A stretch of DNA of 64,000 nucleotides from Flavobacterium cheniae. Its GTDB lineage: Bacteria; Bacteroidota; Bacteroidia; Flavobacteriales; Flavobacteriaceae. Location: contig NZ_SNZC01000002.1 of NCBI RefSeq assembly GCF_004363695.1, positions 496,001 through 560,000 of the forward strand, in the 5' to 3' direction. Both the position numbers and the translations under genes were made by a program. Positions within the stretch are counted from its first letter, which is position 1; the number at the start of each line of letters is the position of its first letter. This document shows positions 33,305-42,381 of the stretch, piece after piece. Under the pieces are notes generated by a model that was not told the DNA's origin, ran no database searches, and saw only the letters and a program-made list of their open reading frames with translations.

Positions 33305-34012
33305 ATGAAAATTATAGTATTTGGTTTAGGAAACTTCGGAATGTCGCTTGCTATCAGCTTAACTGAAACAGGAAACGAAGTAATTGGTGTAGATAAAAAC
33401 ATCGAAAAAATTAATCTTATCAAAGATAAAATTTCACATGCTATTGCATTAGATTCAACAAATGAATTATCGTATGAAGCTTTACCTTTAAAAGATGCAG
33501 ATAAAGTAGTAGTTGCTATTGGAGAAAATGAAGGTGCTGCTATTATTACAACTGCAATCATAAAAAAATTGAGTGATGTAAAAATTATCAGTCGTGCTTT
33601 ATCACCTATTCACGATACGGTTTTAGAGGCAATGGGAATTCACAGTATAATTCACCCAGAGCAAGAGTCAGCAGATAGACTAACAAAACAAATCAACTTC
33701 AAATCAACGTTGGAAAACTATCAATTAGATGATAACTTCACGATTTCGGAAGTAAAAGCTAAGCCTGAATTCTTCGGAAAAACATTAGCAGAATTAGATT
33801 CTATCGATAAATATCATTTGACTTTGGTTACTATTATTCGTAAAAGAGAAAAACGTAATCTTATCGGAAAAAAATCAATTATAAAAGAAACTATTGGTCG
33901 TCCTGCTCCTGATACTGTAGTATTAGAAGATGATATTTTAGTAGTTTACGGATATAATAAAGATATCGAAACTTATTGTTTAGGTCAAGAAGAATATCAA
34001 ATTAGAAGCTAA
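33305..34012 (+). CDS. Ktr/Trk regulatory RCK subunit
   Basis: The 235-residue cytoplasmic protein has an RCK_N Rossmann domain (MKIIVFGLGNFGMSLA, then the acidic end VIGVDKNIEK) that binds ATP/ADP or NAD(H), followed by an RCK_C (TrkA_C) domain from about residue 140. It gates the partner channel encoded just upstream. hemD begins one base after its stop, so both potassium genes are firmly embedded in the heme operon. Confidence 0.94.
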   Translation: MKIIVFGLGNFGMSLAISLTETGNEVIGVDKNIEKINLIKDKISHAIALDSTNELSYEALPLKDADKVVVAIGENEGAAIITTAIIKKLSDVKIISRALSPIHDTVLEAMGIHSIIHPEQESADRLTKQINFKSTLENYQLDDNFTISEVKAKPEFFGKTLAELDSIDKYHLTLVTIIRKREKRNLIGKKSIIKETIGRPAPDTVVLEDDILVVYGYNKDIETYCLGQEEYQIRS

Positions 34013-34013
34013 A

Positions 34014-34673
34014 ATGACTCAAATTCTTTCTACGAAAAAACTTTCAAAGGCGTTAAAAAAGAAGTTTTCTGATGCTGGAATGAAACTTGTAGAAAAGAAT
34101 TTTATTCAAACTAAAGCAGTTTCTTTTGAAACACCTCAACTAAATGATTACTTAGTTTTCACGAGTAAACAAGCAGTAAAAAGTGTTTTGAAATCGGGAG
34201 TACAAAACATTCTTTTGAAACCTTGTTTGTGTGTAGGAAGTAAAACCAAGAATTTTCTCGAAAAAAAAGGTTTCACCGTTATTGAAAGTGCTGATTATGC
34301 CGAAGATTTGATTCAAATCATCGATTCGAAATATAAAGACAATTCGTTTACATTCTTCTGTGGAAACATCAGAAAAAATACGATTCCCGATTTTTTTCAG
34401 CAAAATAAAATCGCATATAACGAAATTGTCGTATATGAAACTAAACTAAAACCACACCAAATAAAAAAACCATTTGATGGCATTTTATTTTTTAGTCCGT
34501 CTGGAGTGAATAGTTTTTTGGAAAAGAATTCATTAGAAAATAAAAAGTGTTTTTGTATTGGAAACACCACTGCAAAAGCATTAGAAAACAAAACAGAAAA
34601 TATTGTAATTGCATCACAACCCACTGTTGAAAATGTAATTAACGAAGTAATACATTATTATAAACGCTTATAG
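34014..34673 (+). CDS. hemD: Uroporphyrinogen-III synthase
   Basis: The 219-residue protein is a divergent HemD, as is usual for this fast-evolving family. It has the two-domain pattern with VFTSKQAVKSVL and the late FFSPSGVNSFLE and FCIGNTTAKALE segments. It closes hydroxymethylbilane into uroporphyrinogen III. Identity is strengthened by its position between hemC and hemE. The start codon is one base after the RCK gene. Confidence 0.9.
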   Translation: MTQILSTKKLSKALKKKFSDAGMKLVEKNFIQTKAVSFETPQLNDYLVFTSKQAVKSVLKSGVQNILLKPCLCVGSKTKNFLEKKGFTVIESADYAEDLIQIIDSKYKDNSFTFFCGNIRKNTIPDFFQQNKIAYNEIVVYETKLKPHQIKKPFDGILFFSPSGVNSFLEKNSLENKKCFCIGNTTAKALENKTENIVIASQPTVENVINEVIHYYKRL

Positions 34674-34703
34674 CCTATTGCTTAAAGCCTAAAGCAATCA
34701 AAA

Positions 34704-35729
34704 ATGATTAAGAACGATTTATTTTTAAAAGCATTAAAAGGAGAAACAGTTGAACGCCCACCAGTTTGGATGATGCGTCAAGCAGGAAGATATTTACCAG
34801 AATTTAGAGCTTTGCGCGATAAATATGATTTCTTCACGCGTTGCGAAACTCCAGAATTAGCAGCTGAAATTACCGTGCAACCTATTCGTATTGTAAAACC
34901 AGATGCGGCTATTTTATTCTCAGATATTTTGGTAGTGCCAAGAGCTATGGGAATTCATGTGGAATTGAAAGACAATTTAGGTCCGATAATTCCAAATCCG
35001 ATTCGTACTGCCGAACAAGTAAATCAGGTTTTTGTCCCAAATATTCACGAGACTTTAGGTTACGTGATGGATGCGGTAAAACTAACCAAAGAAATGTTGA
35101 ACGACGAAGTACCGTTAATTGGTTTTGCGGGATCGCCTTGGACAATTTTCTGTTATGCTGTAGAAGGTAAAGGTTCTAAAAGTTTTGATACTGCTAAAGG
35201 ATTTTGTTTTTCAAATCCGGTTGCAGCACACTTACTATTGCAAAAAATTACGGATACCACAATTTTATACTTAAAAGAAAAAGTAAAAGCAGGTTGTAAT
35301 GCTATTCAGATTTTTGATTCTTGGGGAGGAATGCTTTCTCCAGTAGATTATCAAGAATTCTCATGGCAATACATCAACCAAATTGTAGAAGCTTTAGCCG
35401 AAGAAACAGAGGTAATCGTATTTGGAAAAGGATGTTGGTTTGCCTTGAACGACATGGCAAAATCAAAAGCATCAGCTTTAGGAGTAGATTGGACGTGTTC
35501 GCCAAGAAACGCTCGTTATTTAACTGGTGGTGATATCACTTTACAAGGAAATTTCGATCCAAGTCGTTTGCTTTCTCCTATTCCAACCATCAAAAAAATG
35601 GTACATCAAATGATTGACGAATTCGGAAAAGACAAATACATTGTAAACTTAGGTCACGGAATTTTACCAAATATTCCTGTGGATCATGCTAAAGCGTTTG
35701 TTGAGGCAGTGAAAGAGTATAAGATGTAG
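34704..35729 (+). CDS. hemE: Uroporphyrinogen decarboxylase
   Basis: The 341-residue cytoplasmic enzyme carries both signatures: [18 protein letters not shown] near residue 19 and [16 protein letters not shown] in the middle, with further conserved FDSWGGMLS and [11 protein letters not shown]. It removes four carboxylates to yield coproporphyrinogen III, the substrate of the hemF product encoded downstream. A 30-base gap separates it from hemD. Confidence 0.96.
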   Translation: MIKNDLFLKALKGETVERPPVWMMRQAGRYLPEFRALRDKYDFFTRCETPELAAEITVQPIRIVKPDAAILFSDILVVPRAMGIHVELKDNLGPIIPNPIRTAEQVNQVFVPNIHETLGYVMDAVKLTKEMLNDEVPLIGFAGSPWTIFCYAVEGKGSKSFDTAKGFCFSNPVAAHLLLQKITDTTILYLKEKVKAGCNAIQIFDSWGGMLSPVDYQEFSWQYINQIVEALAEETEVIVFGKGCWFALNDMAKSKASALGVDWTCSPRNARYLTGGDITLQGNFDPSRLLSPIPTIKKMVHQMIDEFGKDKYIVNLGHGILPNIPVDHAKAFVEAVKEYKM

Positions 35730-35743
35730 TTTTTTTATAACTA

Positions 35744-36280
35744 ATGATAGAAACCGATTCATTTCATATAATCACTTTACAAGCAGATGACGCAAAAAGT
35801 TTATCTGAAATGATGGTTTTGAATTTTGATAACTTTAAACGTTACTTTCCAATTACACTATCTAAAAATCTATCCATAAAAGATAGTTTAAGTTATATTG
35901 AAGAAAAAAGAAAAGAAAACGTTTCAAAGTCTGAATTTACTTTTGGAATTAAAGATGTTTCTAATTCAAAAATTGCTGGTTTGATCATCATCAAAGAAAT
36001 AAATTGGGATACGAAACAAGGAGAATTTGCCTATTGTATTAGTTCAGAATACGAAAACAAAGGTTGGATGTCAAAAGCTATTGCTCGAACCACAAAATAC
36101 GGTTTTGAAGTTTTAGGATTCAATAAATTTCAAATTATTGCTCATAAAACAAATATTGGAAGTTGTAAAGTTGCAGAAAAGTGCGGTTTCACATGGAAAA
36201 GAACACTTTTAAATGAATACACACCTCCAAATGAAACTCCATTGGATATGGAATTATATGAATTAGAACATGAAAAATAA
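35744..36280 (+). CDS. GNAT family N-acetyltransferase (RimJ/RimL-like)
   Basis: The 178-residue protein has a GNAT fold of the RimJ/RimL kind: GEFAYCISSEYENKGWMSKA around the acetyl-CoA loop (a divergent QxxGxG), then FNKFQIIAHKTNIGSCKVAEKCGF, the C-terminal signature with Asn and a Cys-Gly-Phe. The substrate may be a ribosomal protein N-terminus or a small amine. It lies 14 bases after hemE and 6 bases before the next gene, so it travels with the heme operon for no obvious reason. Confidence 0.88.
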   Translation: MIETDSFHIITLQADDAKSLSEMMVLNFDNFKRYFPITLSKNLSIKDSLSYIEEKRKENVSKSEFTFGIKDVSNSKIAGLIIIKEINWDTKQGEFAYCISSEYENKGWMSKAIARTTKYGFEVLGFNKFQIIAHKTNIGSCKVAEKCGFTWKRTLLNEYTPPNETPLDMELYELEHEK

Positions 36281-36286
36281 ATTAAA

Positions 36287-37390
36287 ATGAGAGCAATTTT
36301 AACTGTATTTATTTTATTATTTTCAAACTTTATTAATGCGTGCCTTTGGGATAGAGACACTTATGCAATGGAAAAACAAAAGTTTCCAGATGCTTTTGAA
36401 TTAATGACTGGGAATTTTGACAGGCACTCCAATTCATATTACCAATGGCGTATTGCTAAAATTCAACCACTAATTGATAAAGGAAGTAAAGACCCTTTAC
36501 TTTTTGATGATTTGGCAGTGGCATATTCAAAATTAGGCAATGATAAAAAAGCTATTGAGCTTATGAAGCTTAAGGAAAAATTTGCTCCAAATTTATATGA
36601 AACATTCGCTAATCTTGGTACTTTTTATATACATGATGAGCAATTTGAAGAAGGATTAATATATATTAATAAAGCTATAAAAATAAATCCTGAGGCGCAC
36701 TTTGGAAGAGAAATATATCAAAAATACCTTGTTGAATTTATTCTATCAAATAAAAAAAAGGGGTCTGAATCTAACAATTTTTACACCTTTTTATTAGAAA
36801 AATACAAAACCAAAAATAATTCAACGAAAGATTTTCTCCCTGAAGATGAAATTAAAAAAGCCGTAAAAGGAATTTTAGGAATGATGCGTTTTGGTAATTA
36901 TAACTCTCCTATTCTTTTGAATGCTCTTGGAGATGTTTTGCTTAATGAATCATATAGTGAACCTGGAGCTAAAAGATTATCAGCTATGGCATATATGGCT
37001 TCTGATTTATACAATGCCGGTTCAGTTTCTCTCAAAACCAAAGAAAACATTCAAATGTTTTTGAGCATGCAAGAAAGTGATAAAAACACTTACGAAGAAT
37101 TGCTTAAAGAAGTTAAAAAAGGTATTCTAATTGGGAAAAGCAGATATGCTGAAATTGAAAAAAAAGAATCAAATTGGGTTATCCAAAACAAAGATTTAGA
37201 TATTGAGTTCGCACAAAATTTTTATGCAAAAACAGATTCTACAAATAAGAACAATGTTGCTCAAAATAATCAAAATAGAATTACTAAAAGCGGAGATAAA
37301 ATATCTAACAAACTAATCATTGGATTAATCATTACATTAGTTATTGTTGGAATTATTGTGATTATAAAACTTCGAAAAAAACATATTTAA
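36287..37390 (+). CDS. TPR-repeat protein with signal peptide and C-terminal membrane anchor
   Basis: The 367-residue protein has a short signal-like N-terminus (VFILLFSNFINACLW), two or three tetratricopeptide repeats at about residues 65-140 (LFDDLAVAYSKLGNDKKAIE, FANLGTFYIHDEQFEEGLIY), a helical middle, and a C-terminal transmembrane helix (about 340-360) followed by a basic tail. That places the repeats in the periplasm. The Cys at the end of the signal could be lipidated. It is embedded between the GNAT gene and hemF. Function unknown beyond protein-protein contact. Confidence 0.75.
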   Translation: MRAILTVFILLFSNFINACLWDRDTYAMEKQKFPDAFELMTGNFDRHSNSYYQWRIAKIQPLIDKGSKDPLLFDDLAVAYSKLGNDKKAIELMKLKEKFAPNLYETFANLGTFYIHDEQFEEGLIYINKAIKINPEAHFGREIYQKYLVEFILSNKKKGSESNNFYTFLLEKYKTKNNSTKDFLPEDEIKKAVKGILGMMRFGNYNSPILLNALGDVLLNESYSEPGAKRLSAMAYMASDLYNAGSVSLKTKENIQMFLSMQESDKNTYEELLKEVKKGILIGKSRYAEIEKKESNWVIQNKDLDIEFAQNFYAKTDSTNKNNVAQNNQNRITKSGDKISNKLIIGLIITLVIVGIIVIIKLRKKHI

Positions 37391-37391
37391 A

Positions 37392-38294
37392 TTGAAAAAT
37401 AAATTCTATCAATACATACAAACCCTACAAGATCAAATCTGTAAAGGATTAGAGGACATCGATGGCGGTACCAAATTTCGAGAAGATTTATGGGAACGAC
37501 CAGAAGGCGGTGGCGGTCGCACACGTGTTATTGAAAACGGAAATGTTTTTGAAAAAGGTGGTGTAAATATTTCAGCCGTTCATGGTAAATTACCCGATAC
37601 GATGCAAAAAATGTTTGGTGTTGGAGAAGCCGATTTTTTCGCTTGCGGATTGAGTTTGGTAATTCATCCTAAAAATCCGATGGTGCCAACGGTTCATGCG
37701 AATTGGCGTTATTTTGAAATGTATGATGAAAACGGCAATATCATTAACCAATGGTTTGGTGGCGGACAAGATTTAACACCTTATTACTTATTTGAAGAAG
37801 ATGCCAAACATTTTCATCAAACTTGTAAAACGGCTTGTGACAAACATAACCCTGAATTTTATCCGAACTATAAAAAGAAATGCGATGAGTATTTCTGGAA
37901 CGCCCACAGATTTGAAGCTCGTGGAATTGGCGGTTTATTTTTCGATTATTTGAAAGCAACCGAGCAAATGTCGATGGAAGATTGGTTTAATTTCGTGTCA
38001 GAAGTTGGAAATTCTTTCTTACAAGCATATGTTCCAATTGTGGAAAAAAGAAAAGATTTACCATATACAGATGCACAACGCACATGGCAAGAAATTCGTC
38101 GTGGTCGTTATGTAGAATTCAATTTGGTTCATGATAAAGGAACACTTTTCGGACTAAAAACTAACGGAAGAATAGAAAGTATTTTGATGAGTTTACCACC
38201 ACATGTGCAATGGGTGTATGACCATCATCCTGAACCAGGAAGCGAAGAAGAAAAATTACTAAAAGTATTAGCAAAACCAGTTGACTGGCTATAA
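37392..38294 (+). CDS. hemF: Coproporphyrinogen III oxidase, oxygen-dependent (TTG start)
   Basis: The 300-residue enzyme matches aerobic HemF throughout: RPEGGGGRTRV, VHANWRYFEM with the conserved His, WFGGGQDLTPYY, RGIGGLFFDYL and GRYVEFNLVHDKGT. It oxidatively decarboxylates coproporphyrinogen III with O2. The start is TTG at 37392, one base after the preceding stop. The next in-frame ATG would delete about 60 conserved residues, and the TTG-initiated length equals that of characterised HemF, so TTG is used. It ends the operon at a strong terminator. Confidence 0.95.
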   Translation: MKNKFYQYIQTLQDQICKGLEDIDGGTKFREDLWERPEGGGGRTRVIENGNVFEKGGVNISAVHGKLPDTMQKMFGVGEADFFACGLSLVIHPKNPMVPTVHANWRYFEMYDENGNIINQWFGGGQDLTPYYLFEEDAKHFHQTCKTACDKHNPEFYPNYKKKCDEYFWNAHRFEARGIGGLFFDYLKATEQMSMEDWFNFVSEVGNSFLQAYVPIVEKRKDLPYTDAQRTWQEIRRGRYVEFNLVHDKGTLFGLKTNGRIESILMSLPPHVQWVYDHHPEPGSEEEKLLKVLAKPVDWL

Positions 38295-38334
38295 ATAAAA
38301 AACTCCGCTATTTAAGTAGCGGAGTTTTTTATTT
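38293..38334. terminator. Bidirectional terminator after hemF
   Basis: An 18-bp perfect stem (38293-38310 with 38317-38334, core AACTCCGCTA / TAGCGGAGTT), 6-base loop, T-rich on both strands. Confidence 0.92.
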
Positions 38335-38346
38335 ATTTCATTTGAA

Positions 38347-40215
38347 TTAATCTAAAAAATCGATTAAATCCAAAGTCTGAAGTATAATATTTTCATTTGA
38401 AAAATTAGAATTGATTTCCATTTCTAATTTCATAATATGATTGTTTAGTTTATTTGACGCTTTGAATTCCATATTTTTAAACTGATTCCCTAAACGTATC
38501 ATTTTTGCTGTATCACTTCCTAAATCTTGGTTTAATAAATACGCTTTGAAAAAACGTTGCATTTCAAAATTTCCGTAAAAATAATTCTTCGATAAATCTT
38601 TCTTTACTTTCTTAGTAAAATCAGACTTTGAGCCATCATTCAAATACTTTAATCCATTTGTAAACACCATAACATCCCCTTTTTTAAGTATAATCATATC
38701 TCCTAAATCTTCTGATTGATTTACTAAATAATAACCATCTCCTTTTTGTAAAAGATTTTTTCTAACACCTAAATTCAATAATTTATCTCCCATTTTTGGA
38801 TGTGTAGAAGTCATAATCATGGTGAAAATTGGTCGGGTTTTAGTGATGGTTTTTTCTTCTTCTAGTTCTTCGTAATTTTCATCATAAGTTCTCGACATAA
38901 AGGTACTTTCATAAGACTCCATGGCATGTAAAAACATAGAAATATCGCCATCAAAAAGAGTTGCTGTGGCTTCTTCATCAACAATTGTTGAAATTAAATC
39001 TGTTATTATTTCTGTATCTTGTTTGTCAATTGGCATATTACTTAAAAGCTGCTCCATAATTTCTGGATAGTTTTTAAGTAATTCTTCTGTACTTGAGTGA
39101 TAGGAAAAATACGCTAAAGGTTCTTGCTTTGGAAAATAATTATAAATGTTTTTATTCGGTTTTCTGGCAACTACTTTTTGCATTACATTGGCAAGAGATT
39201 CTGAATATTCCACTTTTTGTTCCATTCTAGCTTTGTTGTTTTCAAAATAGAAATCAACATTCATTCCTTTAATTGAATTATTGGAATTATTTATGCCGTT
39301 GTTTGAATTGATAGAACCTAACAAATAATAAAACGAACTCATTTTGCCATAAACTGCTTCATAATTAATCCATGAAGCAATATCTGCATTGGTACTTACT
39401 TTAGTTGAAGTTGGTGTTACAAATCCATTTTCAAATAAAAGAGCTATTTGTTCCTCTTGCTTTTCTTGTTTTTGGATTCGTTGTTCTGCTTGCTCTTTTT
39501 CAAAAGAGGCAATCCATTTTTTATACTCTTCATCTTCAACAGCTTCTACCACTTCGATATTTTCATCTTCAGAAATGGCTTCTTCAACTCCAATTCTTTT
39601 TTCAACAATTTCCTCTATTGGAGCAACTTCTTCAATTTCAATCACTTCTACTGGAGGGTCTTCATAATACTCTTCATCTACTACAACTGCAGCACTATCG
39701 GCTACCAACATAGCGTCTGAAAAATCTGCGTTAGTAAAATTATTATTGGTTTCAACAAGTCCATAAATAATGAAGTTGCCGTCATTCCACGCCATTGTAA
39801 AATCGTCTTTTTTAGGCGAATAAACAGTGTATTTTGAATGCGTTTTAATAACTTCTTTAATAGAATCAGTTGTTTTTGAGTTATTATTATTGACTTTATT
39901 TTGGATAAAAGCATTCCAACCATTTACATCTTTTAATGGAAATGTCATTTGATAATACGCTATACTATCGGTAAAATTTCCATGAATGGTTACGGGATTA
40001 GATTTATCTATGAACGAAATAAAATCGTTTAATTTAAAATCGGAATCAGCTTGGTTTACACTTTTAAAAACTTTGTGATTAAACAAGCTATCAATATTTA
40101 CTTTTTTAGCAAATTGTTGTGTGTTGAATTGCACAAAATAATCATACTTTTCCAGTTTTTCTTGACTAAACACCAATACTGGAAATAAGAATAAGAAATA
40201 AAAAATCTTTTTCAT
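38347..40215 (-). CDS. Large secreted protein of unknown function
   Basis: I do not recognise the family with confidence. The 622-residue product starts with a signal peptide (FLFLFPVLVFSQ) and lacks a T9SS domain or membrane helices. Residues about 185-260 form an acidic stretch rich in Glu, Val and Ile (EVIEIEEVAPIEEIVE), followed by a predicted coiled coil (KWIASFEKEQAEQRIQKQEK). The ends look like a repeated alpha/beta unit with periplasmic character. The preceding gene in the same direction, a lipoprotein, is 7 bases upstream, so the two form an operon. It may be an envelope-associated protein. Confidence 0.7.
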   Translation of the reverse strand: MKKIFYFLFLFPVLVFSQEKLEKYDYFVQFNTQQFAKKVNIDSLFNHKVFKSVNQADSDFKLNDFISFIDKSNPVTIHGNFTDSIAYYQMTFPLKDVNGWNAFIQNKVNNNNSKTTDSIKEVIKTHSKYTVYSPKKDDFTMAWNDGNFIIYGLVETNNNFTNADFSDAMLVADSAAVVVDEEYYEDPPVEVIEIEEVAPIEEIVEKRIGVEEAISEDENIEVVEAVEDEEYKKWIASFEKEQAEQRIQKQEKQEEQIALLFENGFVTPTSTKVSTNADIASWINYEAVYGKMSSFYYLLGSINSNNGINNSNNSIKGMNVDFYFENNKARMEQKVEYSESLANVMQKVVARKPNKNIYNYFPKQEPLAYFSYHSSTEELLKNYPEIMEQLLSNMPIDKQDTEIITDLISTIVDEEATATLFDGDISMFLHAMESYESTFMSRTYDENYEELEEEKTITKTRPIFTMIMTSTHPKMGDKLLNLGVRKNLLQKGDGYYLVNQSEDLGDMIILKKGDVMVFTNGLKYLNDGSKSDFTKKVKKDLSKNYFYGNFEMQRFFKAYLLNQDLGSDTAKMIRLGNQFKNMEFKASNKLNNHIMKLEMEINSNFSNENIILQTLDLIDFLD

Positions 40216-40222
40216 AATTGAA

Positions 40223-40855
40223 TTAAGGATTGAAACTTATGGAATTATTCATCAGCTTGTTGTTGTTTAAAACATTCCATATATTCTGTTTTAAAAACAC
40301 TGTTTTTTTGGATTTTGAAAGTTTACTATTCGCATTTTGTACCATTGCCACATCTTTATCAAAAGTATAAACGGCAACTATATTTGCTTTCAGTAAATCT
40401 TCTTTTTTGTCTTCGTTCTTTATTAAATTTTTAGGTAACGGATAAGAAGCGATTCGCTCAAATTTGCCATTATTGTTTTTAAAATGAACTAAAGTATTTT
40501 TTTTATCTATTGCATTTAAAACAGCATTCAACGTTTCTAAAGAATTGTATGAAAAATTGATTTTGAAAATATAGGTGTTAAAATCGTATGAGGTGGAAAT
40601 TTTTGAAATACCTTTAATTTTTGAAGCTTCAGCTCTAAATTGTGCTAACTTAGATTTAATATCTTCCTCATTTGGAATGCTTACACCATCGACTTCTTCT
40701 AACATTATAGCCGATTTTGTTTTAAACCATGAACTCGAAAAATCTACAACCAAACTATAGTCACCACTTTGATCACTATTGTGTTTGATTTTTTCAGTTA
40801 TTTCGAAACAACTGGTTAGTAGCAAACAAATGCTAAGAATAATTAGCTTCTTCAT
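40223..40855 (-). CDS. Lipoprotein of unknown function
   Basis: The 210-residue product has a classic lipoprotein signal (MKKLIILSICLLLTSC, lipid Cys at residue 16) and a compact alpha/beta domain with no motif known to me. It precedes the 622-residue secreted protein by 7 bases. The two are probably made together, and they diverge from hemB. Nothing links them to heme synthesis except proximity. Confidence 0.75.
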   Translation of the reverse strand: MKKLIILSICLLLTSCFEITEKIKHNSDQSGDYSLVVDFSSSWFKTKSAIMLEEVDGVSIPNEEDIKSKLAQFRAEASKIKGISKISTSYDFNTYIFKINFSYNSLETLNAVLNAIDKKNTLVHFKNNNGKFERIASYPLPKNLIKNEDKKEDLLKANIVAVYTFDKDVAMVQNANSKLSKSKKTVFLKQNIWNVLNNNKLMNNSISFNP

Positions 40856-40924
40856 ACTGCAAAACTAAGAATATTTTTACAGATTTATGTCTTTTGCAAA
40901 AGAAAGAAATAGATGAAAAATTAG

Positions 40925-40932
40925 TAACTTTA
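40925..40932 (+). promoter_or_regulatory. Probable -7 element for hemB
   Basis: TAACTTTA followed by CG, one mismatch from TAnnTTTG. The same TAnnTTTAC form precedes ricT (minus strand), the SpmAB fusion and the fumarase gene, suggesting it is a functional variant. No -33 TTG at the right distance. Confidence 0.35.
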
Positions 40933-40957
40933 CGCATTAATATTTGAATATCAAATT

Positions 40958-41953
40958 ATGTTTCCATTACACAGAGGTCGTCGTTTAAGAGTAAACGAAT
41001 CTATAAGAAGTTTAGTTCGCGAAACCACATTAAGTCCGGCTGATTTTATGTTTCCAATGTTTATCATGGAAGGAGAAAACACGAAAGTAGAAATCTCTTC
41101 TATGCCAGGAATTTTCCGTCGTACATTAGATTTAACGGTGGAAGAAGTAAAAGAATTATACGCTTTAGGCATAAGAGCTGTCAATATTTACGTAAAAGTA
41201 AGCGATGATTTAAAAGACAATACCGGAAAAGAAGCTTGGAACGACAATGGTTTGATGCAAAGAGCCATTCGTGCTATCAAAGCGGCATGCCCAGAAATGA
41301 TTGTGATGCCTGATGTAGCTTTAGACCCTTATTCAATTTATGGTCACGATGGTATCATCGAAAAAGGTGATGTAGCTAATGATGCAACCAATGATGCTTT
41401 AGTAAAAATGGCAGTTTCTCATGCAAAAGCAGGCGCCGATTTTGTTGCGCCAAGCGACATGATGGATGGTCGTGTATTACGTTTACGTCAAGGTTTAGAT
41501 GCTGCGGGATTTCACAATGTGGGTATTATGAGTTATTCTGCAAAATATGCTTCTGCTTTTTACGGTCCGTTTCGTGATGCATTAGATAGTGCTCCGAAAG
41601 ATGCTGACGTAGCAGTGCCGAAAGACAAAAAAACATACCAAATGGATTACGCTAATCGCATCGAAGCGGTTAAAGAAGCATTGTGGGATGTAGAAGAAGG
41701 AGCGGATATGGTTATGGTAAAACCTGGAATTGCCTATTTAGATATCGTTCGTGAAGTTAAAAATGCGGTTGATGTTCCAGTAACGGTTTTTCATGTTTCT
41801 GGAGAATATGCTATGATTAAAGCAGCTTCTGAAAGAGGTTGGTTAGATCACGACAAAATTATGATGGAACAATTAATGTGTATCAAAAGAGCGGGGGCGA
41901 GTTTGATTTCAACTTATTTCGCAAAAGAAGCAGCCATTTTATTAAATAAATAA
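40958..41953 (+). CDS. hemB: Porphobilinogen synthase (5-aminolevulinate dehydratase)
   Basis: The 331-residue enzyme condenses two 5-aminolevulinates. The two Schiff-base lysines are in the SYSAKYASAFYGPF and MVMVKPGIAYLD segments. In the metal region, DVALDPYSIYGHDG (residues 119-132), the three zinc-binding Cys of animal and yeast enzymes are replaced by Ala, Asp and Asp, the pattern of Mg-dependent HemB. It is transcribed with a cytochrome c lipoprotein gene 7 bases downstream. Confidence 0.96.
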   Translation: MFPLHRGRRLRVNESIRSLVRETTLSPADFMFPMFIMEGENTKVEISSMPGIFRRTLDLTVEEVKELYALGIRAVNIYVKVSDDLKDNTGKEAWNDNGLMQRAIRAIKAACPEMIVMPDVALDPYSIYGHDGIIEKGDVANDATNDALVKMAVSHAKAGADFVAPSDMMDGRVLRLRQGLDAAGFHNVGIMSYSAKYASAFYGPFRDALDSAPKDADVAVPKDKKTYQMDYANRIEAVKEALWDVEEGADMVMVKPGIAYLDIVREVKNAVDVPVTVFHVSGEYAMIKAASERGWLDHDKIMMEQLMCIKRAGASLISTYFAKEAAILLNK

Positions 41954-41960
41954 TTTTAAA

Positions 41961-42374
41961 ATGAAACATATATTAAAATCATTCGCTGTTTTTGCATTAG
42001 CCATTTCATTGACTAATTGTGGTGAAAAAAAAGAAACGGATGCTTACGGAAATCCAGTTGAAGAAAAAACTGAGACAACCACTGAGACAACAGTTGATCC
42101 ATTATTCGCTAAAGGGCAAGAACTTTTCGAAGGGAAAGGAACGTGTACAGCATGTCATAAACCAGATACGAAAGTAATTGGTCCGTCAATAAAAGAAATT
42201 GCTAAGATTTACAAAGAAAAAGATGCCAGTATTGCTGCTTTCATCAACGAAGAAGGAGAGCCAATTGTTGATCCAACACAATATGAAACCATGAAAACGA
42301 ACTTTGCAATTACCAAAGCTATGACGGCTGAAGAACGTAAAGCTTTAGAAGTATATATGATGAGTTTCGAATAA
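41961..42374 (+). CDS. c-type cytochrome lipoprotein
   Basis: The 137-residue protein has a lipobox (ALAISLTNC, lipid Cys20), a Thr/Glu-rich linker, and a single monoheme cytochrome c domain with CTACH (Cys62, Cys65, His66) and a likely distal ligand Met111. It is anchored in the membrane and probably carries electrons in the periplasm. Being 7 bases behind hemB, its production is tied to heme supply. The partner oxidase or reductase is unknown. Confidence 0.92.
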   Translation: MKHILKSFAVFALAISLTNCGEKKETDAYGNPVEEKTETTTETTVDPLFAKGQELFEGKGTCTACHKPDTKVIGPSIKEIAKIYKEKDASIAAFINEEGEPIVDPTQYETMKTNFAITKAMTAEERKALEVYMMSFE

Positions 42375-42381
42375 AAAGCGA

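Noticed and set aside
39389-39720. Three overlapping plus-strand frames at 39389-39720
   Set aside because: They are antisense shadows of the Glu-rich stretch of the minus-strand secreted protein; the low-complexity codons keep several frames open.
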